Shown: positions 58,121 to 64,000 of the stretch, piece by piece
How the letters are laid out: every line of letters begins with the position of its first letter
Position numbering within the stretch: the stretch's first letter is position 1
Source: Paenibacillus sp. JNUCC-31
GTDB lineage: Bacteria > Bacillota > Bacilli > Paenibacillales > Paenibacillaceae
Assembly (NCBI RefSeq): GCF_014844075.1
Contig: NZ_CP062165.1
Location: forward strand, 2,666,001 to 2,730,000
DNA: 64,000 nucleotides
Reading direction: 5' to 3'
Made by a program: the position numbers and the translations under genes
The notes under the pieces: generated by a model
What the model was told of the DNA's origin: nothing
Database searches by the model: none
Seen by the model: the letters and a program-made list of their open reading frames with translations, nothing else

Positions 58121-58458
58121 ACCGCAACTGGTTATATGTATTCATCGGAGGAATCATTGAGATTGTGTGGGTAAGCGGGCTGAAACACGCCTCGAATGTT
58201 TGGGAATGGGCCTTGACGGCCGTTGCCATCATTTTCAGCTTTGGATTAATTATCGCTGCTTCCAAAAAGTTGCCTGTAGGAACGGTGTATGCCGTATTTA
58301 CCGGGATTGGTACCGCAGGTACGGTACTGACCGAAATGCTGCTGTTTGGTGAAGCATTCTCCCTTGCCAAGGTTTTGCTAATCGGTCTGCTGCTATGCGG
58401 AGTGGTTGGACTGAAACTGGTCACGGACCAGCAATCAGCAAAAGGAGGTGAAGCATAA
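58117..58458 (+). CDS. SMR-family exporter subunit, YkkC-like
   Basis: 113 residues, four membrane helices. The conserved membrane Glu is in GGIIEIVWVSGLKHASN. KLPVGTVYAVFTGIGTAGTV and LIGLLLCGVVGLKLVTDQQS match B. subtilis YkkC closely, including the GGEA end. It forms a heterodimer with the next gene product. Start codon overlaps the TetR stop. YkkCD-type pairs can export guanidinium or quaternary cations. Confidence 0.88.
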   Translation: MNRNWLYVFIGGIIEIVWVSGLKHASNVWEWALTAVAIIFSFGLIIAASKKLPVGTVYAVFTGIGTAGTVLTEMLLFGEAFSLAKVLLIGLLLCGVVGLKLVTDQQSAKGGEA

Positions 58459-58772
58459 TGGCTTGGATGGCAATTGTTGGTGCAGGTATATGTGAAATTT
58501 TTGGCGTGATCGGCATCAATGGCGCTTCGTCTCGCAAGGGCTGGCCTTATATCGTGCTTATGCTTGTATCGTTCGTATTCAGCTTCTCGCTCTTGTCCTA
58601 TGCCATGACTTCTATTCCCATGGGCACTGCATACGCAGTGTGGACTGGAATCGGTACGGTGGGCAGTACGCTAACAGGTATGTTCCTGTTCGGTGAGCGG
58701 AAGGAAGCCAAGCGCCTGCTATTTATAGCTATGATTTTGGTGGCGGCAATCGGATTGAAATTGATTACGTAA
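58458..58772 (+). CDS. SMR-family exporter subunit, YkkD-like
   Basis: 104 residues, four helices. The Glu in GAGICEIFGVIGINGASS is the coupling residue. SIPMGTAYAVWTGIGTVGST and RLLFIAMILVAAIGLKLIT match YkkD. The start overlaps the preceding stop (TAATG). Works with the YkkC-like partner. Confidence 0.88.
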   Translation: MAWMAIVGAGICEIFGVIGINGASSRKGWPYIVLMLVSFVFSFSLLSYAMTSIPMGTAYAVWTGIGTVGSTLTGMFLFGERKEAKRLLFIAMILVAAIGLKLIT

Positions 58773-58781
58773 AATCTAAAC

Positions 58782-59404
58782 TGTACCCTATAGAGTAGAC
58801 AATAAGTCTATCTATAGGGTGTTTTTGTTTTATGCTTGAATAATAGGTAGAAATGGTGAAATATGAGCAGAAAAATTTTATAGTAGGCGAAGTGAAGTTG
58901 CTTTCTGCAAATCGATATGTGAAGTCCTTATCTGCGAAAGGAATTAGGTATATAGACGAGTTTAATCAACTGTTTATTGCATCAAATCAGCAAGGAAAGT
59001 TGCCCTGAGACATTTTTAAAACCTGTGGATTTGACGTACAGATGATTGAAATGACTCGCATCGAATCCTCTGGGAAGCGCGCTTATCTTTCCACCATCAA
59101 GGATAGCTCGACCAATGAGATTTTGTCTTATCATGTGTCGGAGCCGAATGACCATGGATCTGGCGACAAATGCCTTGCTTCACTTACAGAAAAATCGAAG
59201 ATGACCGAAGATGCCTTCATACATACCGATATAACGCTCCGCAGGATCGTTCTTTGGTCATTTTAAGGAAAGAACTATACGATGCTAGACGAAGTCTAAC
59301 GAGAAATTAAGTCTATATGATATTCTACAAACTACTACTGACAATGGAACTAAAAAAAGATGACCCCTGTAGAATACAAAGATCATCTTCTTAAAGCAGT
59401 ATAG
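58782..59404 (+). mobile_element. Decayed IS3-family element
   Basis: The left end TGTACCCTATAGAGTAGACA (58782-58801) resembles an IS3-type terminal repeat and folds with TCTATAGGGT (58811-58820) to end the SMR operon. An orfA frame starts at 58853 with FNQLFIASNQQGKLP then DIFKTCGFDV; it has an in-frame stop at 59006. An internal deletion joins it to orfB pieces: RAYLSTIKDSSTNEILSYHV, then SFFGHFKE in another frame, and the family tail QWN..KKMTPVEYKDHLLKAV ending at 59404. No intact right end is found. Confidence 0.78.
58853..59266 (+). pseudogene. orfA-orfB fusion remnant of IS3 transposase
   Basis: One frame of 138 codons with a TGA at 59006-59008 where homologues have an Arg codon. The N-terminal third is orfA-like (MVKYEQKNFIVGEVKLLSAN), the rest comes from the start of the orfB integrase core. 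The reading ends in non-transposase codons after a frameshift. Confidence 0.7.
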
Positions 59405-59492
59405 TCTTTTTTAAAATGTCCTTTACCTAGAGCACGGTTTATGTTTGACTTGGTTTTCTATTTATTCGTTTACTCCTGATAGACAACTACAC

Positions 59493-61901
59493 TTACATTG
59501 GCTTATTATCTTCTGGCGTGTTTGCTGTAAAAATGACATTATGATTAACTTTGGTGACACTCCATCCGACCATTAAATTCCCGAATGCAGAACCTATTTT
59601 GTCAGCCAATTCATCTAATGTCTCTGTTCCTGATAATCTAACACGTTTGGTAACTTCAGTTGTACCGTCTTGGAATAAGACTCTAATGGTCCCTGGCTTG
59701 CTAGGAGGAGCATCAATTTTTAAAGTTATAGCTTGCTTCACGCCCGCATACATCTCAGTTCCCGGTGTGGTGATCGAGCTGGATACAACTCCAAAACCTA
59801 CTGTTGCTTCCTCTATTACCACGGATAGATTAGGATTATTCTCCGAAGGTACTCGGGCTGTAAATATAACCTTCCTATCATTTGACCTGACGTCCCAATC
59901 AGCTAAAGAGTTATTAAATGCCATCGCTATTTTCATTGCCACTTCAGCAGCAGTCTCTGTACCCAGCAATTTAACATTTTGGAGAATAGTAATGTTACCG
60001 TCTGTAAATTTAGCCGTAATGGTTCCGGCAGATGTTGCCCCTGAGTCTATCACTAAAGTGGCCACTTGTGCAGTACCTGGTAGTGGTGCTTTTCCTACTG
60101 CTGTTATAGTACTATCTGGCATGCCAATTCCTGTGTTTAATCCAGAAAGTCTCGCCATAGCCTTTATGTTATTCTCTGCCGGAAGCTCTGAAGTGTAAAT
60201 CACTTCTCTGCCACTTGAAGAAACGATCCAATTAGGAATCGTGCTCCCGAATGCAGCCGCTATCTTGTCAGCGAGTTCACTCCCTGTTTCAGGGCTCCCC
60301 ATCATAGACACATAGGCTGTCCATGAAGATATTCCATCCGTGAACTTAACCCCAATCGGCCCACCGCTACTCTCAGAATAGGGAAGACTTAGCGTGACCA
60401 CCTGAGAAGTGTTGGTGTTAGGGTTCCCTGGAACCGTAAGCGTACTCGATGGCGCCCCAACCCCTGATGCTTCCAATGCATATATCCGAACACTTTCATT
60501 ATGAGTACCTGGCACTTGAGATGTGAAATGTACCTTGACACCCTCAGCTTCTGTACTCCATCCCGCTACGAGCGTTCCAAATGCTTCTGCTATTTTGGAA
60601 GCTATTTCAGCAGCTGTTTCTGTTCCCATCATGTAGAAGTCTTTTCGGACAGATACTACTCCATCTGTAAAATAGACATAATATGAACCTGGAGCAGTCG
60701 CACCGTTCTCTATCTCTAACGTTGCTATTTGAGCCGTACCTGCATTGTTATGAATACTACCTGGAACAGTAATGACACTGCCACTCGAGACCACACCCGT
60801 CATTATGCTTTCCACAGTGACTTTAACCTGATCGTTGTTAACGGCTGGATCTACTGCTGTGAAATAAATGCTTGCACTCTCAACATCCACATTCCATCCT
60901 ATTAACGTGTTATCAAACGCTCTGGCTACTTTAGAAGCTACCTCAGAATCCATTTCAGTTCCATCAAGTTCTACATAAACGGTCACTGGATTGACTCCAT
61001 CCATAAACGTTGCACGCAATGAACCTGGCGCATTCGCACCGCTTGTTATTGTGAGAGTGGCCACTTGAGATATACCTTGGACGGCTTTGACGCCTTGGGT
61101 GGTAATTATTGTGGATGTCCTCACTCCTGTAGTAGTCGAAGGTGAATCAGAGTCATTAGATGTACTGGGTGAACCCGAGTTCGCAGTAGGTACAGATGGT
61201 GAAGGAATATTTCCGTTATCTTTACTTTCATTTTCTTTTTCTCTTTCTCTTTCTCTTTCTCTTTCTCTTTCTCTTTCTCTTTCTTGAATCAAGGTTATCA
61301 CTTTATCCAACATCACAACAGCTTCAGCTCGCGTAATTGGGGATACCGGTTTGAATGTACCATTTGTATAACCAGTAATGATATTTTTTGAGAATAAAGC
61401 ACCTATAGCACCCTTACTCCAATATACAAATTCTGAGGAATCCTTAAATGCTAAAGTTGCTTTTTCATTACTCGGTAATTTTAGTAAGCCTGCTAGAATA
61501 ACTGCAGCTTCTTGACGACTTATCGGTTTAGAAGTACGTATAGTTTGATCTTTATAACCTTGTATGTAGCCTGCTTTTATAGCCTTTTGTACTTCTAGAT
61601 AGCTCCAATTTGAAGACAACAAGTCAGTGAAATGTATTTCTTCTACCTCATTAAAATCAAACTGCCGATTAACCAATGCCATAAATTCCCCACGCGTAAT
61701 CAAATTGTTCGGCTTGAGTGTTTGGTCAGAATAACCTCTAATCAATCCTTCTGAAAGCCATTTACTAAGGGTATGTTCAGCCCAATGTCCTTCAATATCT
61801 AAATGGGTTTTCTGACCATATGCAACCCCACCAAACAGGGATAGCATACTCGTAGCTAAAATGAATATGCCTACTTTTCGAGTCGTTTTTCTAAAAAACA
61901 T
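59493..61901 (-). CDS. SLH-domain surface protein with an (ER)n stretch and five tandem beta repeats
   Basis: About 802 residues from the ATG at 61901 (GGAGG six bases upstream). Signal peptide MFFRKTTRKVGIFILATSML then SLFGGVAYG. Three SLH modules (about 30-195; ITRGEFMALV, ISRQEAAVILAGLL, ITRAEAVVMLDKVI) are followed by a Glu-Arg dipeptide run, a Ser/Thr/Pro linker, and five tandem repeats of about 105 residues. Each repeat has the pattern ATLTI..G....G.I.V.F.DG, then ET..E.A.KIA.AF, a GW.V segment, and FTA..P..N. The fifth stops early (FTANTPEDNKPM), about 25 residues short. Flanked by two IS3 relics. Confidence 0.85.
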   Translation of the reverse strand: MFFRKTTRKVGIFILATSMLSLFGGVAYGQKTHLDIEGHWAEHTLSKWLSEGLIRGYSDQTLKPNNLITRGEFMALVNRQFDFNEVEEIHFTDLLSSNWSYLEVQKAIKAGYIQGYKDQTIRTSKPISRQEAAVILAGLLKLPSNEKATLAFKDSSEFVYWSKGAIGALFSKNIITGYTNGTFKPVSPITRAEAVVMLDKVITLIQEREREREREREREREKENESKDNGNIPSPSVPTANSGSPSTSNDSDSPSTTTGVRTSTIITTQGVKAVQGISQVATLTITSGANAPGSLRATFMDGVNPVTVYVELDGTEMDSEVASKVARAFDNTLIGWNVDVESASIYFTAVDPAVNNDQVKVTVESIMTGVVSSGSVITVPGSIHNNAGTAQIATLEIENGATAPGSYYVYFTDGVVSVRKDFYMMGTETAAEIASKIAEAFGTLVAGWSTEAEGVKVHFTSQVPGTHNESVRIYALEASGVGAPSSTLTVPGNPNTNTSQVVTLSLPYSESSGGPIGVKFTDGISSWTAYVSMMGSPETGSELADKIAAAFGSTIPNWIVSSSGREVIYTSELPAENNIKAMARLSGLNTGIGMPDSTITAVGKAPLPGTAQVATLVIDSGATSAGTITAKFTDGNITILQNVKLLGTETAAEVAMKIAMAFNNSLADWDVRSNDRKVIFTARVPSENNPNLSVVIEEATVGFGVVSSSITTPGTEMYAGVKQAITLKIDAPPSKPGTIRVLFQDGTTEVTKRVRLSGTETLDELADKIGSAFGNLMVGWSVTKVNHNVIFTANTPEDNKPM
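61241..61282. repeat. In-frame hexanucleotide microsatellite (CTCTTT)7
   Basis: Seven perfect CTCTTT units inside the SLH gene encode the Glu-Arg repeat. The six-base unit keeps the frame, so replication slippage would change linker length without frameshift. Confidence 0.9.
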
Positions 61902-62100
61902 ATACATCCTCCAGTTCAAATTTAACCATTTAATTAATCAATCGAATAAATTAGACTATCCCCTCCAATTACTGCTCGTAAAGCGATTTAAGATTACAGT
62001 ATTGAGTTTCAACCGTTTACCTCTCAATACTATATTAGTATATCGGTTTACACTAGTTCACTAGTTATACTTAAATTAGGAGCGAACGTTTGCCAACGTC

Positions 62101-62175
62101 TACTACATCTGATACCAATGGGATTTATAAAAGACGACCCCTGTAGAATACAGAGATCATTTTGAAGAAATGTAG
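62101..62175 (+). mobile_element. Second IS3-family relic (orfB C-terminus)
   Basis: A 25-codon reading ends YQWDL, stop, KTTPVEYRDHFEEM, stop. This matches the end of IS3 orfB, with two in-frame stops. It is the same segment as in the relic ending at 59404, in the same orientation. The 61902-62245 gap has no other gene. Confidence 0.7.
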
Positions 62176-62245
62176 TCTTTTTGGGGATATGATGTAAAAA
62201 GGGAACCTCCAAACACTCTGTTACGTAAGAAAGGATGTCGTGATA

Positions 62246-62377
62246 ATGAAAAAATGGTTCGTGCGCATGGGTTCTTTTACCGGATACATCTTTCTGATCG
62301 CAGTGGGAGCCTTCTATTTGATTGCTCTTGTAGCCATTATTCTTCTGGCCATTTACGTGTTTAGGGGCGGGGCCTGA
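62246..62377 (+). CDS. Small single-span membrane protein
   Basis: 43 residues: basic start KKWFVRM, then two hydrophobic halves that could form one long or two short helices (GYIFLIAVGAFYLIALVAII), ending VFRGGA. AAAGGATG lies upstream. I do not recognise it. It could be a small regulator of a membrane complex or a toxin-like peptide; no evidence decides. Confidence 0.5.
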   Translation: MKKWFVRMGSFTGYIFLIAVGAFYLIALVAIILLAIYVFRGGA

Positions 62378-62653
62378 AATCGATCATGGTGAACTTATCA
62401 ACCTCAACTTGTCTCTGCCTTAACCTGAATACTCCGTATTTGATACATATTGCAAAACACATTCATCACTCATTACATTGCCTTTATGGCGTCTGCATGC
62501 TGTAGGAAATGCCCCAGAACCCTCAACATGCCCCACCTCTTTTTCCATTTTCCTCCCATTTGAATTTCATTGTTCATATCGCTTATACTTGTTTTGACCC
62601 TAAAGTCAATTCCAGAACTCATAAGTTCCGCAGATGAGGTGAACGAATCGTTA

Positions 62654-63601
62654 ATGAACCCTATCCATGAAATGAATGAGAAGAAAAAGCTCATTATTAC
62701 CACAGCACTCAAACTGTTCTCAGCCAAAGGCAGTGCTGCAACATCCATGCAGGAAATTGCAGAAATATGCGGGATGTCGAAGGGCAGCCTCTATCTCATG
62801 TTCAAATCCAAAGAAGAATTAGAGGCCAGTACCATGGAGTACTGCATATTTACGCTTATGGATGAAATGTCCCAGATTGAACATGAAGCTGGCCTCACTT
62901 CGAGAGAACGTCTGCACAAGCAGATCGAGACACTGCTTGTCCATGTATCCGAGCTGAAGGAATTTTTACGCGTGCAAATGCGCAGCATGATGATGGATGA
63001 TGAGCAGTATCGCAAGGAAAGGTGCAACCCGCAACACAAGGATCTCGAGGTCCGCACCTTGCACTGGTTCAAGGACAAACTGGAGGATCTGTACGGACCG
63101 GAGATTGAACCCTATACCATTGACCTTATTTTGCTCACCCATGGTCTGTTCCTTTCCTACGTCAAGATCTGGTTTACGGAAATGCCTTCCCTCACCGTCT
63201 CCAAGTTGGCAAACAACATGTTGCAAACGATCGATTATGCAGCTCTCGGATTGCTGGGTCAGCGCCCTGAGCCTTTGATCCCTTTGGAACATTGGCCCGC
63301 GTGGAGCAGCGATTCAGATACGGATTCCACTGTGATGCGTCATCCCATTCACATTATCAAACAGATGAAGGATATCATCACGTCTGATATGCCTCCAGGG
63401 CAATTGCGCAATGACGCGCTGGAGACCATCGCCATCCTGAGACAGGAAATGATGGAATTCACACCGCGACGTGCCATTATTCTGGGCATGATGCGCAATC
63501 TGGATCACATTCCTGTCATCCAGCCATTGCACTCCGAGCTTCAGCACATTATGGATGCCATGTATAGCCGGTATATCCAGGCTGGCTCGTCACAACCATA
63601 A
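62654..63601 (+). CDS. TetR-family regulator of the downstream RND exporter
   Basis: About 315 residues, longer than most TetR proteins. HTH: KLFSAKGSAATSMQEIAEIC then GMSKGSLYLMFKSKEELEAS. The C-terminal domain is extended, ending in a helical segment (RRAIILGMMRNLDHIPVIQP). I chose the ATG at 62654 with GAGGTGA upstream. It starts 40 bases before the RND gene, so it is the first gene of that operon and probably its regulator. Confidence 0.82.
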   Translation: MNPIHEMNEKKKLIITTALKLFSAKGSAATSMQEIAEICGMSKGSLYLMFKSKEELEASTMEYCIFTLMDEMSQIEHEAGLTSRERLHKQIETLLVHVSELKEFLRVQMRSMMMDDEQYRKERCNPQHKDLEVRTLHWFKDKLEDLYGPEIEPYTIDLILLTHGLFLSYVKIWFTEMPSLTVSKLANNMLQTIDYAALGLLGQRPEPLIPLEHWPAWSSDSDTDSTVMRHPIHIIKQMKDIITSDMPPGQLRNDALETIAILRQEMMEFTPRRAIILGMMRNLDHIPVIQPLHSELQHIMDAMYSRYIQAGSSQP

Positions 63602-63641
63602 AGAAATACAGGGAGAAACAGAGAGGAGAAGAAACCATCGT

Positions 63642-64000
63642 ATGAAAGGAATTATTAATTTTTCACTGAACAACAAGTTTGCGATTTGGATTCTGACCAT
63701 CATCGTTTCCTTCGCCGGTTTGTACAGCGGACTGACGATGAAGCAGGAAACCATTCCAAACATCAATGTGCCATTCCTGAGCGTCACGGCCATTGATCCG
63801 GGGGCAGCTCCAGAAGGTATTGTCGAGGATGTCACCAAACCACTGGAACAGACATTAAGAAATGTAGAGGGAATTAAGACACTTACCTCCACCTCCATGG
63901 AGAATGCTTCATCTATCACTCTCGAATTTGATTATGGTACCGATCTGGACAACGCTACAGCAGCGGTACGTGAAGCGTTGAATGAGGTACAATTGCCGGA
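63642..64000 (+). CDS. RND-family efflux permease, N-terminal part (SwrC/AcrB-like)
   Basis: The first 119 codons only. The first membrane helix (KFAIWILTIIVSFAGLYSG) is followed by the porter-domain start TIPNINVPFLSVTAIDPGAA with PLEQTLRNVEGIKTLTSTSM, typical of SwrC-type RND exporters. GAGAGGAG lies upstream. The gene continues beyond the window. Confidence 0.9.
   Translation, partial: MKGIINFSLNNKFAIWILTIIVSFAGLYSGLTMKQETIPNINVPFLSVTAIDPGAAPEGIVEDVTKPLEQTLRNVEGIKTLTSTSMENASSITLEFDYGTDLDNATAAVREALNEVQLP

Noticed and set aside
58785..58820. Treating ACCCTATAGA..TCTATAGGGT only as a terminator of the SMR operon
   Set aside because: It is also the left end of the IS3 relic; the orfA frame starts 33 bases later, so the terminator role is secondary.
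59352..62182. Direct repeats near GACCCCTGTAGAATACA on both sides of the SLH gene taken as attachment sites
   Set aside because: Translation shows they are the C-terminal end of IS3 orfB (TPVEYRDH), so they are IS remnants, not att sites.

Overview
The window looks like a chromosomal segment of a Paenibacillus-type, low-to-medium GC, spore-forming Gram-positive. Reasons: sporulation genes (spoIIR, spoIID, spoIIQ, spoIIID and a Spo0E-like gene), three S-layer-homology (SLH) proteins, a csaB/tagA/tagO wall-polymer pathway, strong AGGAGG ribosome sites with many TTG and GTG starts, and a gene order from mbl to prfA that tracks the Bacillus subtilis ywl-atp-murA-spoIID-mbl region.

About 1-13.7 kb (all minus strand) is a cell-surface block: a truncated SLH S-layer-like gene, a small unknown gene, a 1294-residue SLH protein, tagO, then pgcA - DUF5693 - csaB - tagA. 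With mnaA at 32-33 kb these could make, and pyruvylate, the ManNAc-containing secondary wall polymer that SLH domains bind. About 13.3-24 kb holds fabZ, flhP/flhO, mbl, spoIIID, spoIIQ, spoIID, murA and a DUF1146 gene. About 24.2-31.7 kb is the complete F-type ATP synthase operon. About 31.8-49 kb is housekeeping: mnaA, upp, glyA, ywlG, ywlE, mntP, ywlC, spoIIR, a secreted GH18 chitinase, two tandem rodA-type genes, prmC, prfA and ychF.

From about 49.2 kb the segment becomes accessory. It holds a GNAT enzyme, a possible holin-like toxin relic, a Spo0E-like phosphatase, and an RRNPP-type receptor whose stop codon overlaps the start region of an uncatalogued 45-codon exported propeptide gene (a probable peptide quorum-sensing cassette). 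These are followed by a small HTH gene, a cas-less decaying type I-C-like CRISPR array, fni, a doubly damaged B12-sensor gene, a PLD-family protein, a TetR plus paired SMR exporter operon with a clear operator, an SLH protein bracketed by two IS3-family relics, and a TetR plus RND exporter pair cut off by the window end.

Non-coding structure is rich. A dispersed 120-190 bp imperfect-palindrome element ending in GTTACAC-like inverted repeats occurs five times between genes, plus one collapsed copy. A separate 112-bp tandem, covarying hairpin repeat separates flhO from flhP. Three stacked hairpins lie between atpA and atpG. All assignments come from reading the sequence and remembered family knowledge; no database search was run.
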